From Aphanomyces cochlioides (lineage: Eukaryota; Oomycota; Saprolegniomycetes; Saprolegniales; Verrucalvaceae), in assembly GCA_019828595.1 (NCBI GenBank), contig JAHQRK010000022.1:1-64000 (forward strand): 64,000 nucleotides of DNA, given 5' to 3'. Both the position numbers and the translations under genes were made by a program. Shown one piece after another: positions 52,428-62,201 of the stretch. Within the stretch, counting starts at the first letter, position 1. The number at the start of each line of letters is the position of its first letter. The notes under the pieces are model-generated. The model made no database searches. It was not told where the DNA came from and was given only the letters and a program-made list of their open reading frames with translations.

Positions 52428-55389
52428 CTCCCAGCATGAGTGTCTGAGTGTCGGGTTGGAACATCACTTGGTTGTCGAAGGTGGGGTCCAGGGAGCCAGC
52501 CTCATGGAATTCCAGGATCGTGGTCAAGACGTATCGCGACTTCTCGTCTTCGCCGGCATACAACGTTTCCATGATATTCCAAATCAAGAGGCCGAAGCTC
52601 GTGTCAAGCAATATGGCAGATAGCGATACGCCCGACAAACAGCGGGAGCCCAAATGAGAAGCCAGTGCAGTGACCGGGTACTTGGTAGAGGCCACGATCG
52701 CAGCATCACTGTTGTAGTACGTTGGAGCATGAATGGCCAAGAGAACTTCTGCCACAGCCAACACTTCTTCCAGGTCGCCGCGGTGGAGGGAAATCTCGTC
52801 GCCGTCAATGGTAGTATCGATGAAGTCGATGTTCTTGAATAGCTCGATGTTGCTGAAGATGGCTTGAACGTGCTCGCGGGTCATACGCACACCCCACGTC
52901 AATGAGTACAGCTGGGAGAACGGTTTGTCTCCACCCCAAGTCGCTCGAAGCCACCGATGGAGGAGGCGTTGTCTCACAAAGTACTCAAAGCATGCACGGT
53001 CTTCATCAAAAAGTCGGTGCAGTTGCAAGCCAAATTCAATCGGGGAACGCTCGAGATGGCTACACAGCATGTCGACGCGGCCGTCGTTGATGAGTTGGGC
53101 AAGGTTGAACGAGCTGTTGGTCACTGCATCTTCGACTTGGGTTGAGAGATGCAATGGAACTTTGGCTGTCTTGGTGTCGAGGTCTTGTAGTTCGGCGAGA
53201 ATTTCGTCAAGAGACATTTCTATGCGCTTGGGAACGCCATCTTGGATCTTGGTGCCGCCGACAAATTGACCGGACGTAGGGAGGTGGGGAGGGTCATCCG
53301 AGACGTCCAGCTTGGGTACAATCGTTGAGATCTTGTAATCGCCAAACTGAGCAACGTGTTCCTCGGGGTTGACACACACACGTTCGTCGAGGGCTTCAAA
53401 CATGTTGGGCGAAATCCAAGAGCGGCCATGCTCGGGGGAATCCACTTGCTGTTGCGTCTTCTTGCGCTTGCCTCTCGACGCCTTGACGCCAGTCCACTGC
53501 GGAGGGTTGGCTTGCGCAGTTTTCCGACGTTTTGGCGCCTTGGGAGTCGAAGAAGGCGGGTTGGTTGGGCTGGGAGCTGGCTTGTTCAATCCATATTGGC
53601 GGGACGTTGCATCAAGGTCCAAACGAACCAAGTTCTTGTCACGAAAATACCACCCTTGACCGTACACGCGGAGACAACGGCCCTTGAAAAGAATTTCTTC
53701 GACGAGACGGCCGTCGCGCTGTATGGTCGTTGGTACGGAGGTTCCTTCAAAGTAAAGGCGGTACCGAGAGCTCGCCATACCGCTTGAAGAGGAAACGTTG
53801 GGGTAGGAGCCCCACAGGAAGCGTGGCTCCAACTTGGTCATGACGTCGAAGATCAGGCGCTCTTCGTCTTGATCTTGAAGGCCTTGAGGGATGTCCATGA
53901 AAAATCCGCCGAGGACGTGCGGAACGTTCATCGTGAAGTGTTGGGACGAGCCATCTCGAGCGACTTGAATCTTAAACGCGATGCCTCGCAGCTTCGTCAT
54001 CGCTTCGTGAGAGGCAACACCCCACTTGAGCATGCGGTTCGGGATGTCCTTCTCGCATCTCACAATGTCAGCAATCGCAGTGTCGAGGCCGAGGGCTTGG
54101 TTGTCGAAAAGGATCGATGCCATGGCAGCTGAAACATCGATGGTCTTCGTGTGTGCACCCGTGGGCATCTGCAACCAGCCGACGATGCCGCGCGCCGAGT
54201 GCTTCTGGATCGGGAGGGTGTCTTCAAACGTGAGGGTTCCAGCAGCACGCTTGCGAAGGAGGGGTTCGAGTTCCTCCATCGTGGGCTGGTAAGGAGCAAC
54301 GTCCTTGGTCTTGATGGCCTTGGCAGACTGAGACCGCTGTTGCGCTTGGAAGGCCCATACGTCGTTGGGGGCCTGGCGGTTGTTGGGTTGGCCACGGCCA
54401 GGTGTCTGGGCTCCGCCAGATTGAGAAATGTTTTCCAAATGCGATCCGGGTGAAGCCTGAGACGACGGCTGGCGGACTGAGTGAGAGTCCGAGTCGTGCG
54501 TCAGACCAACACTCAAGCGTGCGTCAGAGGCTTGGTCTTGTCCGGACCCTGTCCCATGGTGGACAGAGTCACACGTTTGACCTTCACTCGCGTTGGACTT
54601 CGAGAAGCTTCCATGGGTGACTTGGTCTTGAGTATTCCCATGACCAACACTGGCCACAGGGTTGTTCGCGATTGTTCCAGATCTTGCCCGATGATTCTTC
54701 GAGAAGAGACCATCACTCATGGAGCGACTAGTCTCGATGGGATCTTGACCTGTCGCCAGAGTGGACTTGTCGCTCGGGGGATTCTTCGAGAAGGGACCTT
54801 CACTCAGGGATGGACTGTTCTCGAATCTTCCTTGACATGTCGTCATGTTGACGTCGGTGCTTGAGCGAGTCTTCGAGAAGCCACTATCACTCGTCGAGAG
54901 AACATTCTCGAAAGGAACAGAACCCAACGGAGTCTTGCCAGGCAAGCCACCATCACTCACGATGGACGTGGTTGATGGAGATTCTTCGGGCAAGGTCGTT
55001 GACGTCATGAGCACATCTTCCGAGGTTGGAACGCCGTCTTGCCAGGCTTCGTCGCAAGTGTCAGAGGTCGTTGGATCATTCGCGGGATCGCAAGCCTTCG
55101 TCGAGCGAGTCACAGGCAAGGGTTCAAAACGGCGCGGTTTCGAAGGGGTTGCACGTTGACGTGGAAACGGAACGCGCGTTGGAGTAGGGAGCGGATTCGT
55201 AGACGCGTCATGATGCGAAGCGTTGGAAGCATCGTCGACGTCCTCTTCCAACGACGACGCCATGTCGGTATCGCTTGGGGATGGGTCAGCAACGACGATG
55301 ACGTCCATATCGCTGGGGCTGGACGCCGAGGGAGAGAACGCGGAGGAGCAAGATGGGGCACGAGGGTTGGTCGAGCGGGTAGCAACCAT
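52390..55389 (-). CDS. Family A ORF1 protein (999 aa)
   Basis: This is nearly identical to the ORF1 of copies 1 and 2, with one residue change noted (Ser to Ala in VLLSIH). The FSK repeat block, the conserved central region and the basic linker are present. The ATG is 53 bp from the element 5' end. Confidence 0.85.
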   Translation of the reverse strand: MVATRSTNPRAPSCSSAFSPSASSPSDMDVIVVADPSPSDTDMASSLEEDVDDASNASHHDASTNPLPTPTRVPFPRQRATPSKPRRFEPLPVTRSTKACDPANDPTTSDTCDEAWQDGVPTSEDVLMTSTTLPEESPSTTSIVSDGGLPGKTPLGSVPFENVLSTSDSGFSKTRSSTDVNMTTCQGRFENSPSLSEGPFSKNPPSDKSTLATGQDPIETSRSMSDGLFSKNHRARSGTIANNPVASVGHGNTQDQVTHGSFSKSNASEGQTCDSVHHGTGSGQDQASDARLSVGLTHDSDSHSVRQPSSQASPGSHLENISQSGGAQTPGRGQPNNRQAPNDVWAFQAQQRSQSAKAIKTKDVAPYQPTMEELEPLLRKRAAGTLTFEDTLPIQKHSARGIVGWLQMPTGAHTKTIDVSAAMASILFDNQALGLDTAIADIVRCEKDIPNRMLKWGVASHEAMTKLRGIAFKIQVARDGSSQHFTMNVPHVLGGFFMDIPQGLQDQDEERLIFDVMTKLEPRFLWGSYPNVSSSSGMASSRYRLYFEGTSVPTTIQRDGRLVEEILFKGRCLRVYGQGWYFRDKNLVRLDLDATSRQYGLNKPAPSPTNPPSSTPKAPKRRKTAQANPPQWTGVKASRGKRKKTQQQVDSPEHGRSWISPNMFEALDERVCVNPEEHVAQFGDYKISTIVPKLDVSDDPPHLPTSGQFVGGTKIQDGVPKRIEMSLDEILAELQDLDTKTAKVPLHLSTQVEDAVTNSSFNLAQLINDGRVDMLCSHLERSPIEFGLQLHRLFDEDRACFEYFVRQRLLHRWLRATWGGDKPFSQLYSLTWGVRMTREHVQAIFSNIELFKNIDFIDTTIDGDEISLHRGDLEEVLAVAEVLLAIHAPTYYNSDAAIVASTKYPVTALASHLGSRCLSGVSLSAILLDTSFGLLIWNIMETLYAGEDEKSRYVLTTILEFHEAGSLDPTFDNQVMFQPDTQTLMLGDVANATSVAFRG

Positions 55390-55441
55390 ATTGTCAGATA
55401 GCGTAGAGTGGTACTGCGGGGTAGCTGGCAAATTGGAAACT

Positions 55442-55489
<48 letters not shown>

Positions 55490-55514
55490 ACTGGTTCGAT
55501 CCCGGTTCGTGGCA
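55442..55514 (+). tRNA. tRNA-Phe (GAA), regenerated beside A copy 3
   Basis: This is a complete tRNA whose 5' flank is the LINE 5' terminus. T4 is at 55518-55521. Confidence 0.96.
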
Positions 55515-56565
55515 TTGTTTTCACCACCACGCCTGCTTTTTCATTCACAACATCGCACCCTTCTTTTACACCACGGAGCGCACTTACACGCGCACACACT
55601 AACACATTGGACTTGTCCATTTCATTCACAACTCACACACCAACATAACCATGGACTGCACCTTTTACACTGCCATTCAAATTGCAAAGACAAAACACAG
55701 CATCCACGCACAGAATGCGATGCCATACATTCCTCCAAAGTCTCACGCCCAAGCTTGTCTCGCTCCTCTCTCAACGATCGAATGAAGCACAACTCATTCT
55801 CATGTCTTACTCTCGACAGCACACACAACCAAAATGGCGTCTAAGCAAGACGTTGATGTTTTCAGCGACAATACACATTACAAGGCGATGGCTTCCTTCA
55901 GGACAGCACACACTTAACAATCATACGCGGAGGAGTTCCATCATGTAGAGGCCATGCATCATATGCTGGACGTCGTATCGTGTTCTCTTCAAAGAGCTAT
56001 GAATAGAAAGAACGACCCATCCAATGCATGTGAAAGTTGCACGTAATGTGGAGCAAGCATACGTTGTCCACACTGATTCAAGTTCGACGAGGAGAATACT
56101 CTATGCTCCAAAAAGTGCTCTTTTGACGACTTCTCGAGGCGAGGGACAATGACCCTCGATTTCTGTCAATATTCCGATCTCATTCGAATCCCTCCTGTGG
56201 ATAGTTCTTTCAACCACACATCGTTTGCTTTCTGAGCTACAAGACTCTAGATATTACTGTAGGATGAGTTTTTATGTCATTGCTTTAAAGTATATGTCAT
56301 AGCATGGGAATCGCCAGAAGAAAGGACCATGACGTGGTTAGCGAAGCATGGGCAGACGAGTGTATTCCCTGTGATGTGGAAATGAAACGGGATACTTTGT
56401 AGTATGGGATGTCAGTTAGTTGACAATGGTGTGTTTGAGTGTGCGTGTTGTTGCATAAGCTGAAGGAGGTAGTGTTCAGGGTGTATGGGAGGTGTTGTCA
56501 GGTGTGTGTATGTGTGTGGAAGAGGACGTGCGAGTGTGTGTGCATGGTCCTATGGAAGCATATAC

Positions 56566-56579
56566 GCCGCGATAGCTCA
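56566..56579 (+). pseudogene. tRNA-Phe 5' stub (nt 1-14), left flank of the last B element
   Basis: The native spacer precedes the 14-mer, which is cut at nt 14/15 by a family B 3' end. The right-hand copy of the duplication lies beyond the window. Confidence 0.94.
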
Positions 56580-56657
56580 ATGTCAATGGGGAGTCTATTT
56601 GTAGTTAATGTAAACTACAAACTAATATTGCCCGAAGGCTCATCCCATTTCCAACTG

Positions 56658-57872
56658 CTAGGCTGAATTGGAAATCAATTTGGCTTTTCGTTTTCTTGAT
56701 TCGCTTCGACGTTGGGACTTCGATTTCTTCGGTGTTTGTAAGCTAACACGGCGAATATGTCGGATAAAACTGACTCTTGGCATCTGACCCAGGGGGTATA
56801 CATTTTCATTGTCTTGGATCATACATAGACTTCGGTCTATGCAGCGCTTGTATCGCTTGGCGAGGACCCAGCAATGGGATGTTGAATCAGTGACAGAAAC
56901 AACCAAGAATTCTCCGTCAGGCTCATCCAATATCGCTCTACAGATATCACGAATTGGATCACCCACCGATTGCTTGAGCAGTTGACGGGAGAATATGGCG
57001 TCGTTGTAGTGGAATCCATGTGTGTATGCCAGCTTGAGAAAATCATGCATCTTGGAAGGGGGAATGCCCGCGTCTTGAGGAACTCCATGGGCCTCTTTGA
57101 AACCCGAAATGACTTCTTCGCTGAGCTCAAAATTGGAGACATTCAAATTGGTAGCAACGATTCGGATTGCAGCCGCAAGACAAGATTTGTCACTGTTGTT
57201 GCCAATTTCTAGCCACAGAGGATCCATCGCTCGAAATTCAGCAAGCGTTGGGGCGAGACCAGTGTTCGTGAGGAAGTGGGCTCCAGCTTGTCGCCATCGT
57301 TGGTACATCGCCACGGCTTCTTGACACCCGCTGAGGTCTTTTTCGTCGAACCAGTCTTTGTCGAGTCCATCCGGGCGTTGAAACTTCCAGTTGACTTGGT
57401 ATTGAATAGTTGAAATTCGATTTCGCATTGATGCCACTTCGCGGTGGTCATCGATAAACAACACTTCATCGATGTCATCATCGTCGGTTGGAATTCGCAG
57501 AGTGCGTGGGCGGTTGGTTGGGGCATCAGCCGTTGTCGCATTCGTTTGTGGCCTGGCTGGAACAGAAACATCGTCCAATAGATCCATGAGGGATGGTAGC
57601 GGAGATCCATTGTCATTGCCCAAGGGGTCAAATTCGCGGGTGCTCGAGTTCAAAATGGACATATCAGGAGTAAATTGGTGTTCTTCAGTTGTAACTGGAC
57701 TTGAAGGACGAGTGTCGGATGATTGCGTCATAGGTACAGAAATCTCAACTCCATCCACTCCCTCAAGAGTAATCCCTGGAGACATCGAGCTCCCCACACC
57801 TCGTGTAGTTATGGGTCTCGACGTCTGCGCGGGGAGTACGCTATCGGCAGTGAAAATCGTTGAAGCTTCCAT
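56658..57872 (-). CDS. Family B ORF3: chromodomain-like plus papain-like peptidase (404 aa)
   Basis: The reference copy of ORF3. Numbered from this ATG, residues ~1-130 are Thr/Ser/Pro-rich. Residues ~136-194 resemble a chromodomain: VLFIDDHRE, then YQVNWK with Trp162, then DWFDEKDL with Trp174 and an AxxxYxRW helix. Residues ~215-365 suggest a papain-like cysteine peptidase with Cys231 (DKSCLAAAIRI), His333 (SHCWVLAK) and Asp354 (MIQDNE). The tail ~380-398 is strongly basic, like a nuclear signal. Family A has nothing equivalent. The frame is open for 54 codons before the ATG, but only from a TTG, and in this copy an extra Met codon occurs at 57938. Targeting to chromatin and polyprotein or host-protein cleavage are inferences. 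Confidence 0.72.
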   Translation of the reverse strand: MEASTIFTADSVLPAQTSRPITTRGVGSSMSPGITLEGVDGVEISVPMTQSSDTRPSSPVTTEEHQFTPDMSILNSSTREFDPLGNDNGSPLPSLMDLLDDVSVPARPQTNATTADAPTNRPRTLRIPTDDDDIDEVLFIDDHREVASMRNRISTIQYQVNWKFQRPDGLDKDWFDEKDLSGCQEAVAMYQRWRQAGAHFLTNTGLAPTLAEFRAMDPLWLEIGNNSDKSCLAAAIRIVATNLNVSNFELSEEVISGFKEAHGVPQDAGIPPSKMHDFLKLAYTHGFHYNDAIFSRQLLKQSVGDPIRDICRAILDEPDGEFLVVSVTDSTSHCWVLAKRYKRCIDRSLCMIQDNENVYPLGQMPRVSFIRHIRRVSLQTPKKSKSQRRSESRKRKAKLISNSA

Positions 57873-58085
57873 TGTTGTTGTCTTGGGTAAAATCAAAAGT
57901 GAGTCTTGGAGAATTGTTTTGAGATTCTCACTGAACATATTCTCAGTTGCGACACTTGAGTCAGGCACGATTTGATTGGGCAGTGAAATGTTTTGCGCGG
58001 ATCGTGAGTGATGGTCGCCAGGATTCCCAATCAAAAATTCAGCTGGGATACCAAGTCAAGAATACAGCTGGGGCTTGTAATCAAA

Positions 58086-61000
58086 TTACTGGTGTTCAAC
58101 TCGAAAAGACATGGGATATTTGTCGAATAGCTCGTTGTATCCAGCTTGAGAGAAAAGGACTGAGACCGCTTCGATGATGTTTCGATAGTCGAAGTCGTCA
58201 GGCGAGAGCAAACGAATTGTTCGCCTGATGGAAGCTGTCCAACTGACAAATATAATCTCGTTCCATAGTAAAATCGGTAGAGGCTTTTTGCCATCGAACT
58301 TGGTTGCATTTCTTTGAGTCCATAAGGAGTACGTGATGGAAGCACAAAGGAGGGACCATAATTTGAATAATGCGTCATGCAGGTGTTTTCCTCGCGTATT
58401 GGTCTTGAAGCGACTGATATTCGTGGTGGTTGCCCAATCAAACTTAACACCATAAGCACTCCATGCTCGCTCTTGGAACATCCAAACTTGATGTACATGA
58501 TGACATGTATGGAAGGCATGATGAAAAGTCTCAACATCCGAGCAATCTTCGTAGACACAACAAATAGCGTCAGGGTTTTGGATCTGCATATAGGAAAACC
58601 TCGAGTTGACGGGTAACATCTTCATGTGCAATCGAAACCATACATCGCCTTGAACAGGTGGAGGTAGATTACACACAGTACGAATGAGACGGATATACTT
58701 TGCTATGTCTTTGTCAGTTCTTGTCGTAGTCTTCATAGGATGTATAGCTTCAGTCTGGGGGGCGTGGTAAGCTAAATGCACCACGTTTTTCTTGGGCCAC
58801 GACTCGAAAGGTAAATCAGCATCCTTGATTCTGGCTGTAAACGGATGTTGACAAGTCGGGACATTAGGCAGTGGCGACCCTTGCCGAATGTCAAACGATC
58901 GAACAACTTTGTCGAAGATTCGTGTGAGTTGATTGTAAATGTCGGTTGTGCGGGGCAATGTGGCAAAGTCCATGACTCCGTCCTGGTTTAGACAAACTTG
59001 GGCAGCTGGATTGTTCGACGACATTCGGTTCACGAACATGGTCTCTGTTGGCCAAGCGCCATGTGGGGTCAGGAAATCCTTCAGGCATCTGAGACCATTT
59101 TTGGCCCCGTGGCGGCACCAGAGACGCATGTCTTCATCTTTCACGACATTTGCTAACATCTTAGCAGAGCCGAAGTGCATTGCGTCGTAGGCTGTGAGCC
59201 ATACCGGGAGGTTCAGTACCGTGTCGAGATTTGGAGGCACGCCGATTCGCTTACTCATGTCTGTGGCTGACCAATGTTTCCAAGTATCAAGCCACAGTGG
59301 ATGGAGCTCGCGAAGCAAAAGCCACTTGGAGCTTGCATTTGGGTAGTATGAAAGAAAATCGAATGGGTGACTGTCTCGGAATAACTGATGTATTGTGCGG
59401 CTAAATTGTCGCTGTACAAGTTTCTTCCACACCAGGATTTCACCAGGAGAATCGGCAGACATAAAGAGCTGTAAACGAAGAAGGCGTTGTGTTCGCAGCC
59501 TCGATGCAATGTGGGGGATTCCCAAGCCTAAAGGCTTGTCGTACTGCCACCTTCTATGGATTGAGGGACGGTAACTCTCATCGAGCTGGGTCTTGCGGCA
59601 AAGTATGAACTTGTTTAACATTTGTTGCCACGTAACGACCATAGCAGGAGGCACAGGTACAACGGCTGTTACATGCCACAACATAGATAGCAACATCGTG
59701 GAGGCAATAAGCTTTCGGCCCTGCAATGTCCTTGCTCGTTTACCCCATAGTTGAAAGGACGAGATGAATTTGTCGTTGAGTTTTTGAAGTTGGGAGTCAG
59801 CCGAAAGTCGATGGCCAAAGAGAATACCAAGATATTTCGTACACTGACCAGTTGGTACGATATTGAGCAAACCATCTGCTTCGATGTCTTCTTGATCGAG
59901 ATGGTCGTTGAGAACCAAGGTCATGCACTTGGAACGATTCAGACGGGCCCCTGAAGCCGTGCAAAACTCTTCCACAATTGCCATTTGCTCCACAGCAGAT
60001 TGCAGCGAGTTTGATAACAACGTCGAGTCGTCGGCAAAGAATATACTCGTAATAACTGAGTCGTGGGGGAGAGCGATTCCAAGATGTGGGGACGCTCGGA
60101 GCATCTCACCAAGAGGTTCTAGGTATAGGACGAACAGTAGGCATGATAAAGGACAGCCTTGTTTGACGCCTCGGGTAGGTCGGATCTTAGGGCCAAGCTC
60201 GCCATTGAAGATGATCTGGACCAAAGGTGAGTCGTACAAAAGAGCTACCCACGCAATGAAACCATCACCAGTGTTGACTTCTCTCAGCACATCAAGCATG
60301 AATTCTCGATCCACCATGTCGTACGCTTTCGAAAAGTCAAGGAATGTTGCATAGTAGTCGTGATCTTCGTTGGTGCAAAACGTTTGCAAAGTTTGCACAA
60401 GCAGGACGTGGTCATGCAGCCGTCGTCCTGGGACAAAGCCAGCTTGACTTGGGTGAATGAGATGAGGAGCTACTGTAGCCAGGCGATAAGCGAGGGCACG
60501 GGATAGTATCTTCACCTCCACTGACATGAGTGCAATAGGTCGGTAGTTTCCAGGATCGCCTCGATCACCAGCTTTGAAGAGCAGAGCCACAGCACTACGC
60601 CTTTGTTGAAGGAGTAGTTTACCGTGGTGGTGAAGTTGGTAGTTGAAGACCCTGACCAGGATTTCGGAGAAAGCCTCGGGTGCTACTTGGAAGAAGGCCG
60701 CTGGCCATCCATCAGGACCAGGAGACTTGTTTGGACTCATTGTCTTGAGAGCACTACACAGCTCGGCTGCTGTGATAGGTCTGTCTAGCTCCTCGCGTTG
60801 CTCATCATTGAGTTTGCGGGAGATAAACCGTATGACAGCCCTCCGCCTCGCCCGGTTTAGCCGAGGTTGTTCGCCACGAGTGGTAGTCATTATTGCCTTC
60901 CAATGGGCAGTGAATCTCTCTTTGATAGTGGTAGGATCAGACACGGGAATGCCATCGACGTTGACCGTCGTGATAGGAACCTTGAGTCCTTGTGGCCTTC

Positions 61001-62201
61001 GAAAGAAGTGGCTCGTACCACGTTCGTTGACATTTGCATGAAAATCGAATTGCTGATCCATGCGGTATTGGCGATATTCGATTCTTGCGTTTTCCAGCGC
61101 CAACCGAGTAGCATCAACGGCAGCCTCGTCGAGCAAGCCAGCTTCGTATGATCGTTGTGCAGATATATGTCTCAGTTTTAGGCTTTTGAGCTCGTGTTGC
61201 ATGGATTGGAGGTGGTGGCGATGACATTGTTGTAAACGTCGTTTGATTCGCTTAAGCCACCCATACCAGACGGCTCCCATGTTTGTCGATTCGTCCGCAC
61301 GCATCTCAGAGAGGAGGTGTGATGCCTCTTCTCGTATGGCTTTGATGACGAGCGGGTCTTTGAGTAGCTCTCTCGGCAGCCTCCAGTAGCCACGGGTCGT
61401 GGGTGTATGACTTGTAGAGAGAACGACAGTGTGCTCCAAGTGATCTCCGGCAAAGCTGTTAGTGGCATATTTTGAGCTTTGGTAGGATTGGGCAACTAAA
61501 TCTTGGTCAATGAACCAGTAGTCCAGACGATTGCTTCGTCCTGGACCGCTTGCCAGTCTTTCGTGAGGGTGGTGTAGGCGCCACGCGTCGATGACTCCTA
61601 GTTGTGACAGCCAGGCAAGACATTCGACTTTTCCAAAGGTGTGATCTTGCCGTGGTTTGGAAGCATCGAGGTGTTCGTTGACAGGAAGGTTAAAATCTCC
61701 CCCAACCAGGTGTACACTGTTAGCTTCAAAAGCGCGAGGGAGACTGTCAAAGAAACTAGCCCGATGTTGAGGGGTAACTGGCGCGTAAATGTTGTGGATG
61801 TAGACTGGGGTTTCATCCCAGTACGTTTTGATCACAATATAACGGCCAGGGATATCGTGTTGTGATAAGTGCACCAGGCTTGAGAATCCAGGCATCGATT
61901 CGTGAAAGTATGATGCAACGCCACATCGACGGTTGTTCAAATTGTCCGTGCGGGTTGTTCGTAAGTCGTTGGTAAAAAGTTTGTACTTGCTAACACCCAC
62001 TTCGTTGTCGAGGTGAGTGTGGAAAGTGTCAAGATGTTTTGCGTTGTTGAGTTTCGTTTCTTGAAAGAGAACAGCTTGTGTCGGTTTCCGAAGACGCCGT
62101 GCAACAAGATGTCCGTTTTCTTTCAGCCCATTGAGGTTGCTCGTCGTCACTTCAAGTATGGGGAGCTTGACAAAATGACCAGCCGCGACCACTTTAGCCA
62201 C
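58086..62201 (-). CDS. Family B ORF2: endonuclease-reverse transcriptase (1371 codons)
   Basis: The frame is complete with all catalytic motifs, differing from the 31882-35997 copy at scattered residues (for example Ser for Arg in AWRAYG and Asp for Glu in FEKYP). It shows the same GTG first codon, overlapping the ORF1 TAA by 8 nt, and no upstream ATG. The unusual start is therefore a family trait and not a damaged copy. Confidence 0.93.
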   Translation of the reverse strand: MAKVVAAGHFVKLPILEVTTSNLNGLKENGHLVARRLRKPTQAVLFQETKLNNAKHLDTFHTHLDNEVGVSKYKLFTNDLRTTRTDNLNNRRCGVASYFHESMPGFSSLVHLSQHDIPGRYIVIKTYWDETPVYIHNIYAPVTPQHRASFFDSLPRAFEANSVHLVGGDFNLPVNEHLDASKPRQDHTFGKVECLAWLSQLGVIDAWRLHHPHERLASGPGRSNRLDYWFIDQDLVAQSYQSSKYATNSFAGDHLEHTVVLSTSHTPTTRGYWRLPRELLKDPLVIKAIREEASHLLSEMRADESTNMGAVWYGWLKRIKRRLQQCHRHHLQSMQHELKSLKLRHISAQRSYEAGLLDEAAVDATRLALENARIEYRQYRMDQQFDFHANVNERGTSHFFRRPQGLKVPITTVNVDGIPVSDPTTIKERFTAHWKAIMTTTRGEQPRLNRARRRAVIRFISRKLNDEQREELDRPITAAELCSALKTMSPNKSPGPDGWPAAFFQVAPEAFSEILVRVFNYQLHHHGKLLLQQRRSAVALLFKAGDRGDPGNYRPIALMSVEVKILSRALAYRLATVAPHLIHPSQAGFVPGRRLHDHVLLVQTLQTFCTNEDHDYYATFLDFSKAYDMVDREFMLDVLREVNTGDGFIAWVALLYDSPLVQIIFNGELGPKIRPTRGVKQGCPLSCLLFVLYLEPLGEMLRASPHLGIALPHDSVITSIFFADDSTLLSNSLQSAVEQMAIVEEFCTASGARLNRSKCMTLVLNDHLDQEDIEADGLLNIVPTGQCTKYLGILFGHRLSADSQLQKLNDKFISSFQLWGKRARTLQGRKLIASTMLLSMLWHVTAVVPVPPAMVVTWQQMLNKFILCRKTQLDESYRPSIHRRWQYDKPLGLGIPHIASRLRTQRLLRLQLFMSADSPGEILVWKKLVQRQFSRTIHQLFRDSHPFDFLSYYPNASSKWLLLRELHPLWLDTWKHWSATDMSKRIGVPPNLDTVLNLPVWLTAYDAMHFGSAKMLANVVKDEDMRLWCRHGAKNGLRCLKDFLTPHGAWPTETMFVNRMSSNNPAAQVCLNQDGVMDFATLPRTTDIYNQLTRIFDKVVRSFDIRQGSPLPNVPTCQHPFTARIKDADLPFESWPKKNVVHLAYHAPQTEAIHPMKTTTRTDKDIAKYIRLIRTVCNLPPPVQGDVWFRLHMKMLPVNSRFSYMQIQNPDAICCVYEDCSDVETFHHAFHTCHHVHQVWMFQERAWSAYGVKFDWATTTNISRFKTNTRGKHLHDALFKLWSLLCASITYSLWTQRNATKFDGKKPLPILLWNEIIFVSWTASIRRTIRLLSPDDFDYRNIIEAVSVLFSQAGYNELFDKYPMSFRVEHQ

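Larger units (their letters stand above)
48116..55441 (-). mobile_element. Family A LINE, full-length copy 3 (7326 bp)
   Basis: This is a single insertion between the stub 48102-48115 and the intact tRNA 55442. It is one base longer than the tandem copies because of a 3' UTR indel (gacttgttgaat against gacttttgaat). A few residue changes (for example Ile for Thr in LRTDR, Val for Ala in INGATS, and Ala for Ser in VLLSIH of ORF1) define a subfamily shared with the truncated copy at 12028. All ORFs are open. A 3' hairpin is at 48132-48160. Confidence 0.96.
55442..56579 (+). repeat. tRNA-Phe repeat unit, array segment V
   Basis: One 1124-bp unit between tRNA starts 55442 and 56566, then the next stub. 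The spacer is without a supported gene. Confidence 0.93.
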
